A stretch of 64,000 bases of DNA from Hemibagrus wyckioides (Eukaryota; Chordata; Actinopteri; Siluriformes; Bagridae), in assembly GCF_019097595.1 (NCBI RefSeq), contig NC_080710.1, positions 5,339,280 through 5,403,279 of the forward strand, read 5' to 3'. Both the position numbers and the translations under genes were made by a program. The notes beneath the pieces are model-generated. The model made no database searches, had not been told where the DNA came from, and saw nothing but the letters and a program-made list of their open reading frames with translations. Position 1 is the first letter of the stretch, and each line of letters starts with the position of its first letter. Below, one piece after another: positions 51,854 through 63,900 of this stretch.

Positions 51854-52784
51854 TGACAGTACTCTATTTTGAGCTCCAGTTGCTGGACAACAGACAAACA
51901 TCTACAGTGTAGTGCACAGCATATCAAAGCATACTGAGATAGAGTCAAGTGCTTATGAATGAGAATACAAGCCCTCAGAAGTGCAGTGTAGATGATCCAC
52001 CAACCAAACGCAAAATACCACAGTAATTTAGCAATGATTAGAGTCAACACATTCATATAAACATACTGGCAGAGCTACTGTTCCTAAAATTTAACATTGC
52101 TGCCATTATGTAAGCTGGTTTATATTAAAAAAAAAAAAATACAGTATTGCTGATGAACCTCGGTACGCTCCTGGCATTTTGCTGAGGGAGCATTACTGAG
52201 AAGACTAAAGACTAAAGTTCTCAAATAAGTCTCCTAAAATAGAAATGAAAACTGTTTGTATTTTTTTTTTCATTAAAAAAATCAGTCCTTTTATGCAAAA
52301 TGTTTTGCTTTCGTCTACTCAACCCATGGAGCTGGAATATGTTAAACTCTCATCATAAGCACAATGTGACAATTTGTGGATTCATTGCAGCCTTACAATT
52401 TGCTGAATTTGCTGAAATCGAAAAACCGCTGAATTGCTCGTGTTTCAAAAAAGCGCCTCTATGCACATACATTTCACAACCACTCCCTCGCGAAATGCCA
52501 CAACGTGGCCGACATATGTGGCGGGAAAAACAGACGGAAGCTAATTAGGAAAGTAACAAGAGACAATAAATAGTAAACCCGAGCCAGACAGTGACTGCAG
52601 CACACGAGTAAACAAAGTCTGAGGGAGCTTGTTAATATAGTGTGCCAACTTGAATCCTACGGTTTGGCTCAGAAATTTGCCGCATGGGAAAAGTCCCTGG
52701 CATTAGGTGCCACGTAATACCGTACACGTAATACACATAATTTTGATGAGGAATGGAGCAGTTGTTTGCAGCCTTCTGCAGGAG

Positions 52785-53880
52785 TAGCAATAGCAACTAT
52801 AGTTATAGTATAGCAATAGTATCTATAGTTATAGAAGTCATTGTATAATTGCTAGTATTAGAAGAAGCAGTGAAAGTAGTAGTAGTGTAATAGTAATAGC
52901 AGAAATAGTAGTATAGCACTAGCAATAATTAAAATAATAATAATAGTATTAATAACAGTTGAAGTAGTCAATAGCAGTAAAAGTAGTACTGTAATAGTAA
53001 TAGCAGTATTAGAGGGAGAATTAGTAGTAACAGTGAGACTGTACTAGCAATAGTATTAGTCGTAACCATTGTTTAATGATGTTAAAAATAGTAACAGTAA
53101 CTGTTGTTAGAAAATAATGATATTATAAAAACAGTATAATTTGTAGTAGTAGAGGTATAATTTGTGATGATATTAAAAATAGAAACAGTAATTGTTTAAT
53201 GTAGTAGAGTATAAGAATTATAGTAATGGTATAATTTGTAGTAGACGAAGAAGAAGAAAAAATAGTAGTAGAAATAAAAGTAGTATTGTAACAGTAGCAA
53301 TAGTAATTGTTGTAGTCATAACTGAAGCAAAAGGAATAGTCGTAGTGGCAGCAGTAGGTGTATAATTTATAGTAATGTAAAAGTAGTAATAATATTGGCA
53401 GAAAGATTTGTAGAAGTAGGAGTAGGAAGAAAATTTGTAGTAGAAGAAGTAGCAGGCTTCTTCTAGCAAAAATAGCAGTAGTAGTCCTCATACTGTAATA
53501 GTAGCAATAGCAAGCACTACTAGTAGTAGAAGCTTTAGTAGAAGTTTTAGTAGTAATTATAATACTAGTATTGTAATAGTTGCAATAGTGGTACTAAAAC
53601 TAGTAGAAGTAGAAACTGAAGTAGATGTTGCTGTAGTAAAAGTAGCATTAGTAGCAGTCGTATTATAATAGTAGCATTAAGATTAGTAATAACTGTAGAA
53701 TTAGCAATAGTTGTAGTAGTTGAAGTAGTAGTAGTAAAAATAGACCTGGAGTCTGTAGTAGTAGAATATAGCAGTAGTAATCAAACTGTAATACTAACAT
53801 CAGGAATAGTATATCTTGTAATAGTAATAGAAGTAGTAGTGATAGCAGTAGAAATAGAATTTGTAGTGGCAATAGTAGTA
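52785..53880. repeat. degenerate (TAG)n trinucleotide tract, 1.1 kb
   Basis: AGTAGTAGTAATAGCAGTAG-like sequence throughout, almost no C in TAG units on the + strand. Minus-strand leucine/tyrosine-rich ORFs across it are artefacts of the repeat. Confidence 0.9.
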
Positions 53881-55074
53881 ATTTTTCATATCTTTAAATG
53901 GGCAGTCACTTTTTTATATCCTTTTTTTTGTCTTTTATTTATTTATTTATGTTTCAAAGACATCATCATCTAGATCAACTTTAACAGCAACTGTTTCAGC
54001 TTTCCTTACTGAGCTATATCATCAGGCTGATATATCATTACTCTCCCACCACAAGTGCATTGATTGAAAGCCGGACCTGGTACTTGTCGGCTTTTCATTA
54101 TTGAGTCATGGAGATCACAACAACTTTAGCAGGAGACTAAACAAGCCTGTTTTGGTGTCTTGGTCAAGAATTCGAGGTCAGATGCTGTGTCTTTTTTTGT
54201 ACTTCGACCTCAACCTTTATATACAGTTTGCTTAGAAGGAAGGCTATAATTACAAAAGGTGGTTACAAACGTAAGCATTCATCACCTCTGAATAAAGGTT
54301 TATAAAGGCAGCGCAGTTTTATGAGGTCCTAAATTTAACAAGAGTGACTAAAGTGGAAAGAAAGGTATCTGCCCAGTAAAACCCAACTCAGGTTATTCAA
54401 GTACACATCAAGGGCAAAAAAGTGCAGGAAGCTGGGACGATACGAAGCTGAAAGTCTTTGTTCCAATGTCACATATTTATCCTCAGACTCTAAAGCAAGT
54501 ATACTGCTGATCTGTTGAATGTTCAGGGATTTACTTTGGCAGAATTTTAATATACTGTAATACACTTAGTAATACACACTTGTAATACTTCACGCTTAGT
54601 GAAGTAGTAGTTAAGTGGTAATGTTAGCTAGCTAGGTCAATTCTTAATTCTATATATTTAATATCCAACTAAGAGATTCAAAGTCTTATCAGTGTTGATT
54701 TAGGGAGCTTTCAGTCTGCTGAGTCCAATCAGGGTGGAAATTAATTTTCGTTTGCTGTTTGTTTTGGTTTCCCAGCTGCACAAAATGAATAAAACTAGGT
54801 GAATAAACACTGTCCAAGGGGTGTGCAGAGCTGAATACTGACTTGTAAACTTTGTAAATGTACCAAATATTGAACTTAAGTATTCAGGGGAAAAAAACCT
54901 CTGTGTATGTACTATATGGTATAGTATGTACCATAACGATAAATGTTTTAGTAGGTTCATGAGTGTAAAAAACGGAAGGGGAGAATGAGAAAAATGGATA
55001 AAAGAGAAGGACAAGGATGGAATGGAAAAAAAAATAATCGAGGATATTCCCCAACCCAGGCCTAATCCCTACTT

Positions 55075-55485
55075 CCTAGATTCCAAAGTATTGGCCAAAC
55101 ATCTGACCATAACATCCAAACGTAGATCTCCCACATTGACACAATGTTGGAAGGCCACAGCATGTCCCTATATGCTGTAGTCTTACAATTTTCCTTCATT
55201 GGAACTAAGAGGACATGGTGTGTTAAGGTTGGAGTGGAAGAACTTGAGTGTCCTGACTCTGACTCAACCCCATTGAACACTTTTGAGAACAACTGAAACA
55301 CTGACTGCACCCCAGACCTCCTCACCTGGCATCAGTGTCTGATCTCACTAATGCTCTTGTTGCTGAAAACACAAATCCCCAGAGCCACACTCTAAAATCT
55401 TGTGTAAAAAAAAAAAAAAGAAGCAAAAAAAAAAAAAAAAAGCCTACACTGAAGAGAAGAGTAAGAGTTATTATAACAATAAATC
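55075..55485 (-). mobile_element. old fish DNA-transposon relic, third copy of the family
   Basis: Contains TTGGAGTGGAAGAACTTGAG, CAACCCCATTGAACACTTTT (55265-55284), CACTGACTGCACCCCAGACC, and ACAAATCCCCAGAGCCACAC. It is interrupted by two poly-A runs at about 55406-55440. Confidence 0.65.
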
Positions 55486-56057
55486 TGTAATGGGATAAAG
55501 GGGCATTATGGATTTTTCACATTTTATTGGTATTAAAATATAGCATTTCTAACGCTCTTGGCTCCCTGGCAATTAAAAAAAACATTGCTGCATATTAAAG
55601 CAGCACTAAACCCCTTCACATGAAGCTTTTTTGGTAAATATGTGAACGAGATGCACTTTGGTCCATTGCTGTGAGAGCGTTCACCAACTGCAGGCTTTAA
55701 ATAAACCCAGTGAGCTATGGAATGGGGTCTGATTACATAAAAGCACCAGGGGCAATGAGTGAGGGGCACAAAAAGGACTGTTGTCCTGTTAAATAGGGGC
55801 AGAAAGCCAAATGGCAGTACAGCCCTTCTACACACCTGGAGTGGAGTTAAAAGAAAGGTATGGTGAATGTCACAGTCATGGACTGACTATTCCTCCGATA
55901 TGTGAATTCCAAACCATGACATGACTGGATAGACTTCTGTTAAACCCCTTGCACTGTGAGTGCTGGTTATATAATGATGCTGGTGTGCATAAACTGGAAA
56001 ATATCAAAACATAATTAACATAAAAGAAAAGTAATGATGCAACCACAATGCTCGCAG

Positions 56058-56652
56058 TTATGTGATCAATAAAGTAAACAAAGCATTGCGAATTTGTGCT
56101 GATACAGGAAAATAATCAATCAATGGTGTCAGCATGGGCACCCTGACTGGTCTGTGGCTATGCAGCACCATACACAACAAACTGTGATGCACTGTGTATT
56201 CTGACCCCTTTCTATCAGAATCAGCATTAACATCTTCAGCAACTTGAGCAACAGTAGCGTGTCTGTTGGATTGGACCACATGGGCCAGTTTTTGCTCCCC
56301 ACGTGCATCATTGAGCCTTGGCCGCCCATGAACCTGTTGCCGGTTCACCGCTGTTCCTTCCTTGGACCACTTTTGATAGATACTGACCACTGCAGACCGG
56401 GAACACCCCACAAGAGCTGCAGTTTTGGAGATGCTCTGATCCAATCATCCATCCATCACAATTTGGCCCTTGTCAAACTGGCTCAAACCCTTACACTTGC
56501 GTATTTTTCAACACATTAACTTTGAGGACAAAATGTTCACTTGCTGCCTAATACAGTATATCCCACCCACTAACAGCTGCCATGATGAGGAGATAATCAG
56601 TCTTATACACTTCACCTGTCAGTGGTCATAATGTTATGGCTGATCAGTGTAT
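56058..56652 (-). mobile_element. Tc1-like transposon, 5' end plus amino-terminal transposase fragment
   Basis: The minus-strand ORF carries DQSISKTAALVGCSRSAVVS, YQKWSKEG and GRPRLNDARGEQKLAHVV, a Tc1-like helix-turn-helix and following region. Upstream is the typical terminal segment ending ACTGATCAGCCATAACATTA, reverse-complemented from 56631-56650. After VAEDVNADS the frame degenerates and no DDE part is present. Confidence 0.8.
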
Positions 56653-56999
56653 ATATGTAACAGACAAACACTTCTAGTTTTTTTAAGGCTTAACTTTAAA
56701 TCATCCAGTTCCAAAACCTACATGTAAATTATTCTAATCAAATCAGGTATTTGTGTCGGATCTCTCAGTCAAAAGAAAAGCCAGATGATCTAGGCTACAC
56801 TATCATTCACAGACGAGACATGAAGGGTGTGTTTGGACTGTGGCGAACAAGTCACGGAAGATGACGACCACAGATTAGCATCATGAAAATTGCATGATGT
56901 AATCATCATCACACGCATTCCTCGAACCATGAGTGACATCTGGATACTGTAGATGTTTACCTTACCATGTCTGTCCTGTGCTTATCCCAAGACTCTGAA

Positions 57000-57245
57000 C
57001 ATCCTGTAAGAACACCTGTCAGTACTGTTTGTATTTACTCTTTGACAACTATATGATTTCTAGCACTATCTGGTGTCACCCAGAAGGGGACAGATTCCAT
57101 TTTCCAATCCTGTTCCTCTCCAGGTTTCATCCTCAATGTCGTCTCAAGGATTTTTCCCTCACCACTTACACCTCTTGGCTTGCTGATTAGGGATCTGCAA
57201 ACCTGCTTTGTGACAATATCAGTTGTTAACTGAACTCACATCTCA
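57000..57245 (+). mobile_element. L2 LINE 3' UTR fragment
   Basis: TCTGGTGTCACCCAGAAGGG, TTCCTCTCCAGGTTTCATCC and CCTGCTTTGTGACAATATCA correspond in order to the 3' UTR of the L2 at 2612. Confidence 0.65.
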
Positions 57246-58306
57246 TATCAAATACACTTGTGTTTTCTTACTACACTCCAAACTGTGTGTATAATTTTTT
57301 TCTTCTTCTTCAAATGACTCTGCATGTTAAAACGAGTAAAACATTACATACCCTATTGGAGGTCTTGAAGAATAACTCATATCCAGGATTTTAGTAAGGT
57401 GTGGTGTTATCAATGATCAGTCTACATCTGATTTTTAACAGGCTGCAGAGACGTGCACTCCAGACCGCAGCCTGTCGATTTCCATACCACCTACTGAAAA
57501 TAATCAAGAAAATTAACCCTGAAAAGGTCTTTTCTCTTGAGGCAAAACATTACAGATTCTCACTCAGGTCAACCATTTGTCAGATTTTTTTTTTTTTTTT
57601 TTTTTTACAGATTCTTCACTCAAAATGTAGAAAGGATGTAATAAATCTCAACAGAAAAAATGCTTGATTGAAAAATTTAATTAAGATGTTAAGCACAAAT
57701 AATATATATTTTTTTTCATATTTTATTCACGTGAATACAAATATTTTCCAGCTTTAAAGTTTAAATAAATGCGACATTAGAACACTAACCTTTGTTTGTT
57801 TGTTTGTTTTATTAAGTGTTCAAACGTATGCAAGCTTAATTGGGCGAAGTCTCATTTGCATGAATAATTAATTAACCCCCCTCCTCCAAAAAAAAACCCT
57901 ATAGGAATATCAACAATCAATCAGCAAAGCTTGATTAAAAATCAATAAAAGATAATAACAATAATAAATCAAAAATAAATCTGGCATTCTTCCCCCGCCC
58001 CCTTTTTCATCCTCAATGTCCATATGCGTTAAAAACACCTGTTGGGTTTATGTACGTGGGCTGAATCCCAAATGTCTCCCACCCCAAACAGAGTGCACTA
58101 CAAAAGGCGTGAAAGCCCACTACTCCGGTCTCTACATAGTGCGCTTATTGAGGGAGAAAGAAGGCGTTTGGAGTTCAGCCTATTTTTAACGGCGCCCGTC
58201 AATTCAAAACAGTTTGCTTAAAGTTAAACTTTAATCAGATACACTTCAGAAAGCAGAGACTATATTTTCCTTTTAAAGCAAACATAATAAAAAGAAAATT
58301 ACTCAC

Positions 58307-58420
58307 TGGAATTCTCATGTGCTCAAGTCCTTGGTGCTAATGCTAGCCATATTTAATCCGCCTACTGTTGCTGCCTTCTCAGACGATTCCCGCTCTACGT
58401 CACGAAGAATAAATGTGAAC
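58307..58420 (-). other. candidate first, untranslated exon (of cobl?)
   Basis: On the minus strand, downstream of the promoter-like patch, the sequence carries a short upstream ORF (ATG at 58350, 11 codons, stop ending at 58315) and then TTCCA|GTGAGTAA, a strong donor at 58306. The exon start is a guess, since no TATA box fixes it. Assigning it to cobl means an intron of about 21-23 kb, which is plausible because the ATG exon at 35029 has an upstream acceptor. It could instead belong to an unseen non-coding RNA. Confidence 0.4.
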
Positions 58421-58500
58421 TGACCCCTTTGTTATGCCCCGCCCCTTAAGGGCAGTTCACCAATCGCAACTTAGCAACCGTAACTAGGCGCGATAAATAG
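58390..58500 (-). promoter_or_regulatory. candidate CpG-bearing promoter with GC box, CCAAT box and CRE-like site
   Basis: This short patch has more CpG than its AT-rich surroundings. It holds CCCCGCCCC (58437-58445, a GC box), CCAATCG (58460-58466, a CCAAT box, inverted relative to minus-strand transcription) and TACGTCAC (58397-58404, CRE-like). There is no TATA box. The order CCAAT, GC box, CRE, then exon with donor fits a minus-strand housekeeping-type promoter. It may be bidirectional, but I see no plus-strand exon to match. Confidence 0.45.
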
Positions 58501-59252
58501 AAGGCAACTAGTACATACTATAGTCAAGTGCAAAATTAAGCGAGGTTATAAGCGCTCATAAGGGAAATGTAAACTACTTATTGTGTAATAAGAACTGGAT
58601 TTTATTGTGAATGTATTATTTTTTATTTTTAGTGCTATTTTTGTATTTTATTTATTTGCAGGCGACTCTGCTGGCTGATTGCTGATATTCTTACAGATAT
58701 TTATTTGTATCTAAACTTTTTGTTTAGCAAGTCATACTTATTTATAGACGAAAATTTATCGACTTAGACTTATACTTAATAAAATCAAGAATTCAGTTGT
58801 TACTTTGCTGAGCAACTTGACTAATAAAATAGAATTGTCTTGATTATTAATTTATTAACTTGATTAATTTATTAAATATATTAACTTGTTCAATCTCATT
58901 AGCATAAATAGTATCAATGTATACCCCGAACAGATTTGGCTAAAATTGAGCCACTGTTATACGGCTTGTTCAACATAATTATATTGTGTGCAGACTAAGA
59001 AGTAATCAGGTGCTAAAGCTTAAAAGGGTTGTTTTTTTTTTTAAGAAGAAAAGTGCTTTTATTTCTGTAGAATACATAGCACAAAATACACAACTTGAAA
59101 GAAATATAAAAAGAAATATGAAGAAAGTAAATAAAAATAAATATAACAAAATCTGTTTTTTTTTCTGTAAAGGCTCACAAAAATATGAATCTGTAAATGA
59201 CACATTATCAGTCATGCAGGGGATGTAGAGAAGTGGAGAAATGTCTCCACCT

Positions 59253-59279
59253 AGAGAGAGAGAGAGAGAGAGAGAGAGA
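59253..59279. repeat. (AG)n microsatellite
   Basis: 27 bases of alternating AG. Confidence 0.9.
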
Positions 59280-60014
59280 AGTATTTATATTCATGTGCAA
59301 TATCTCTGGAATGAAAGTTGAGTGGAGTAAGAGGTACTAGGTGCTGTTGCATTGTGGAATCTGATGGCTGATGGTAAAAAGCCCACAAGATGTTATGCGC
59401 AAGCAGATGGATGAATCTGTGCCTGAATGTACTCCTAACCTGTCTCAGCTATACATAGATAGGATGAAACTGATTAACTATGATCACCAGTGGAGGGTTT
59501 AGATGTAGAGACAGTATTCAATGCTCAAAGCTGGAGGACAACTAAACTATTGCTGGAGAATGAAGATGTAACATGACCACATCAAAGTTTTCCTCAATAA
59601 AACCAATAATTTTTATTGTTATTTTATCTCCCTGTTTAGCAAAATCTAACTTTTTCAAACAAAACTTCCCTAATTTTAATTTCTTAAGTAGTTTTTAAAA
59701 TGGTGCCATCATCCTGATAACCACTAGACGGCAGCATAGTCCAAAAGATTTCCGACTAAAAACAAGAAAAGATGGAGTTCTTTCGGTTTTGTTTGTTTAT
59801 CTGACTAAAGAGAAGTCTAAGAACGTCTTATAGCTTTAGTTCTAGGTTAAGTTAGCATAGATAAAAACATGCATGAAGAAGTAGCTAAAGAATATAGAGA
59901 TTTGAAAAATGGAATAAAAACATACAAAAAAGCAAAAGTGGAGGTTGTAGTTGTGTTGCATCAACATGTGTTCCATGGAACCTTAAATCTTTATAGTGTA
60001 TTTATGGACTTTAT

Positions 60015-60095
60015 CATACAGATTCAAATCAAATTAAAGTTTTATTGATCAAATGCACAACCACACACAGAACATGCAGTGAAATGCTTTTTTGA
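60015..60095 (-). mobile_element. retroposon tail fragment
   Basis: AAAGTTTTATTGATCAAATG followed by CAGTGAAATGCTTTTTTGAC, reverse complement of a common retroposon 3' end. It lies about 370 bases before the Tx1 element. Confidence 0.35.
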
Positions 60096-60646
60096 CTGTC
60101 ACAAAAAAAGTAAAATAAAAGTAGAACCTCTACCTGAAGGAAAAACGCTGTGGGAAAATTTTGACTGTAAATCTGTAAATTTGATATACAGCTGTAGATT
60201 TTCCATACAGCTAAAAATCTGTATTAGTATCAACTGTAAAACAAATAAACAGTGTGTTAGTGTTGTGTGTCAGAACTCAAAGTCCGTCTCTGAGTGGACA
60301 CATCACAGGGTGGTCTAGGGTCTCCAATTTCCTATTACTTACTATTTACTTGTGTGTTGTTGTCAAACCTGTGTGTCTCTTGGTCTTTTCCCGGGTAACC
60401 AGTCCCGGGTGGTGTAGTCAGTATTTGCTATAATAGCACAAACTCTCTCCCCTTCTGTCTGGGTTAGGAAACACCGGACACACCGGACACTGCACCAGTG
60501 CAGGGGGACGGGGGAGACGTGGAGATGGTGGATGAGCCCGTTTTTAAAGTTCCTAACAAAAGGAAGAAACAAGGTAAGGGATGGGAGTAAAACAGGCAAA
60601 AAAAGGCACAAAGGGGGAGGAACGGTAATCGGACAGTGATGATTGC

Positions 60647-60904
60647 ATGTCAGATTCGGTTTTAATGTTCGATTCTCAGGAAGAACAGAGTAATGTGGTG
60701 TACAGTGCAGATGATATTAAAGAGTTTTTAAGGAACACCAAATGGCAGAAAAATGTAGCATTAGAAGAGTTTTTCCCGGACCATAAGCAGTTTATTCATG
60801 ATGTTAAGTTCTTCAGAAGAGAAGGTGCGTTTATTGATGTTGAAATATTCCGTCTGAAGAAACTGATAACTAGAGTGAATAGGGAAAACTCTGACAATGA
60901 CTAA
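60647..60904 (+). pseudogene. Tx1-type LINE ORF1, carboxy-terminal part
   Basis: 85 codons with KEFLRNTKWQKNVALEEFFP, DHKQFIHDVKFF and EIFRLKKLITRVN. The FFPD...F...EI-RLKKL pattern is the usual carboxy terminus of Tx1-clade ORF1 proteins. It ends TGA/TAA about 70 bases before ORF2, the expected spacing. An in-frame stop lies just upstream (DSDDC preceded by TAA), so ORF1 is broken. A further piece in another frame at about 60466-60590 (EMVDEPVFKVPNKRKKQ) looks like the preceding nuclear-localisation-like segment. Confidence 0.7.
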
Positions 60905-60973
60905 TGTGTGGTTTTTTTTTATTTTAGAGTGGTTTTTACCCTCTGTTTAATTTTATTTATTTTATTTATTTTT

Positions 60974-63900
60974 ATGAAAGGAGTTAATATTGCGAGCTTA
61001 AACATTAATGGAGCAAGAGAGCAGAATAAGAGAGCTAAGGTGTATGAAGTTTTAAAGCAGAAGCACATTGACATGGCAATGTTGCAGGAAACCCACAGTG
61101 ATCTCAGTAATGCTGCTGATTGGGTGAAGGAGTGGGATGGGTTGGTGATTTTAAAGCCATAACACATCGCTCAGTGGTGGAGTCGCCTTGCTCTTTGCTT
61201 GCAGTTTTATTCCATGTTCTTATTCAGTTGAGGAGATTTTAAATGAGAGGTTTTTAAAAGTGAAAACTTTTTATGAAAATGAGGTTTTAGTTTTTATCTG
61301 TGTGTACACTCCCACCAGTGCAGTGGAGAGGATGACGTTTTTAGACACACTGAACAATGTTATCGCTGACTGCAACACTGCAGAGATTGTAATTCTGGGT
61401 GGAGATTTTAATTGCACTACAGATATTTTCGATTGGAACCACGCAGAACCTCACATGGCTTCCCGTAAGCATCTGTGGGAGATGGTGGAGGCCCACGAGT
61501 TAAGTGACATATGGAGAACTTTTCATAAGAACAAGAGACAGTACACGTGGGCCCATGCCATAGACAACACACTCTCCCTGGCAGGATTAGATTGTTTTTA
61601 TGGTTTTAAACACCAGCTGACGTTTTTTACGAAGTGTTTTATTGTTCCAGTAGGTATCTCTGACCACAGCATGGTCCAGTGTACTATCACTAAGGAGAAC
61701 GTTAAACCTAGGAGTGCCTACTGGCATTTTAACACTGCTCTTTTAGAAGATGCTAATTTTAGGGAGTCTTTTATTTTTTTATGGAATTGTTTTAAACATG
61801 AGAAGGCAGCTTTTAGTTCACTTCAGCTGTGGTGGGATGTGACAAAAGCACAAGTCAAAGAATTCTGTCAACAGTACAGTCTCAATGTCACAAGAGACAT
61901 TGTTAGATCTCTGAAAGCTCTGGAGATAGAAATAGTGGAGCGCCAGCGTTTGGAGGCCACTGGAAATCGAGGGCATATTGAAGCCCTCAAACGTAAAAAA
62001 TCCAAAATGAACGACCTGTTAGACATTACAGCACAGGGGGCGCTGGTCCGCTCACGCTTTAAAAGCGCTGCTGAGATGGATGCTCCTTCAAAGTTCTTTT
62101 TCAGTTTAGAGCAGAAGAATGGACAGAAAAGATTTATACATGCTGTGCAAACAGAATCAGGGGATCTCGTATCTGAGCCCACTGAAATTCACCAGCAGAC
62201 AGTAAGCTTCTACTCGAAGCTGTACAGCAGTGAGTGGTCAGGGGCACAAGCGGTGGAGGACAGCTTCCTCATCGACCTGCCAAAGCTCTCTGAGCAAGCG
62301 GCGAGAGAGCTAGACAGGGAGCTGATGCTGGAGGAGGTTCATGAGGCTCTCCAGGGGATGGAGAATGGACGGGCGTCAGGTATAGACGGTCTCCCTGTCG
62401 AGTTCTACAAGGCATTCTGGGCCGTCATAGGGCAGGACGTGCTAGATGTCCTACGGGACAGCGTACGGAGAGGTGAACTCCCGTTGAGCTGCAGGAGGGC
62501 CGTCCTGACCCTACTACCGAAGAAGGGAGACCTGACCCACCTGAAAAACTGGCGCCCGGTCTCACTACTGTGCACTGACTGCAAGCTGCTCTCAAAAGCA
62601 TTAGCCTCGAGACTGACTAAGGTAATGGAGCAGCTCATTCACCAGGACCAGACGTACTGTGTGCCTGATAGGTCCATATTCGATAATGTGTATCTAATTC
62701 GTGACATTTTGGACGTCTCTAGGCTATTGGACTTAAAAACTGGTCTGATTTCTCTAGATCAGGAAAAGGCTTTTGACCGGGTTGAACATGAATATTTGTG
62801 GAAGGTGCTGGAAGCCTTCGGGCTATAAAACCTGGCAACCCAGGTTTTATAGCCATGATCAAGGTGTTGTACAGTAACATTGAGAGTGTACTGAAGGTTA
62901 ATGGTGGTTTATGTGCTCCTTTTAGAGTGTACAGAGGGATCAGGCAGGGCTGTTCCCTCTCTGGAATGTTGTACTCTCTAGCTATTGAACCTCTTTTAAA
63001 TAAGTTAAGAAGTAATCTCTCTGGTTTTAATATGCCACATGCTAATGCCTCAATATGTTTATCAGCTTATGCAGATGATCTGGTAGTGATGATAAACACA
63101 CAAAATGATGTCAATGTTTTAACTGATATTTTAAATGACTTTCAAATTTTATCCTCCACCAAGGTTAACTGGTCTAAAAGTGAAGCCATTTTAGTTGGGG
63201 AGTGGGAAGGTGGGCAACCGTCACTACCAGGAGGCTTTGCGTGGAAAAGAGGTGGTTTTAAATACTTGGGTGTCTACCTGGGGAACAATGAGTTTTTAAG
63301 TAAAAACTGGGAAGGTTCTGTAGAGCACGTGAAGCGCAGACCGAGCAGGTGGAAGCGGCTGGTTCCAAAGATGTCCTACAGGGGGAGAATGCTGGTCATC
63401 AACAACCTCGCCGCGTCGTCCCTCTGGCACAAGCTGGCATGCGTGGATCCTCGTGGACTTCTTCTGGGACGGTCTATACTGGATTCCACAGAGTGTGCTT
63501 CATCTGCCGAAGGAGGAAGGAGGACAGGGGCTGGTCCAGCTGTCCAGCAGAGCCGCAGCCTTCCGCCTCCAGTTCATCCAGAGACTCCTCACTGGACCCG
63601 GAGACTTAGTATGGAGAGCAGCAGCCAGTGGACTACTATGCACAGTTCAAGGACTGGGGCTGGACAGAGCGTTGTTTTTAATGGACACAAAAATGCTGGA
63701 CATTTCTGGACTACCAGCCTTTTACCGTGGATTTTTTAAAATTTGGAATTGTTTTAAGAAACAAAACAAGGGCTGTAGAATGCTACACTGGCTGCTGGAG
63801 GAACCTCTGGTGTACGGCGGGAGACTGGACATCTCCAGTGTGACCGTCCCTGCACTGTCCAGAACTCTCATCTCCTCAGGGATTATAACGCTCTGGGAGC

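Larger units (their letters stand above)
35030..58306 (-). other. putative 5' intron(s) of cobl, or upstream intergenic DNA, 23 kb
   Basis: No coding exon found on either strand. Contains the candidate 36951 exon, LINE and DNA-transposon relics, two nested transposon pairs and the large degenerate repeats. Stretches 35100-36900, 37100-38320, 38520-40050, 40400-42480, 45640-47830, 53900-55070 and 57260-58300 show nothing I can name. Confidence 0.45.
58501..60456. other. AT-rich stretch between the promoter-like patch and the Tx1 LINE
   Basis: Only a GA microsatellite and a retroposon tail recognised; no exon-like sequence. Confidence 0.5.

Noticed and set aside
53123..53872. Leucine/tyrosine-rich ORFs resembling membrane proteins
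   Set aside because: Reverse translation of the TAG repeat field.
62821..62854. Hairpin as a transcription terminator
   Set aside because: Eukaryotic context inside a LINE coding region with no following T run; better explained as a mutational scar.
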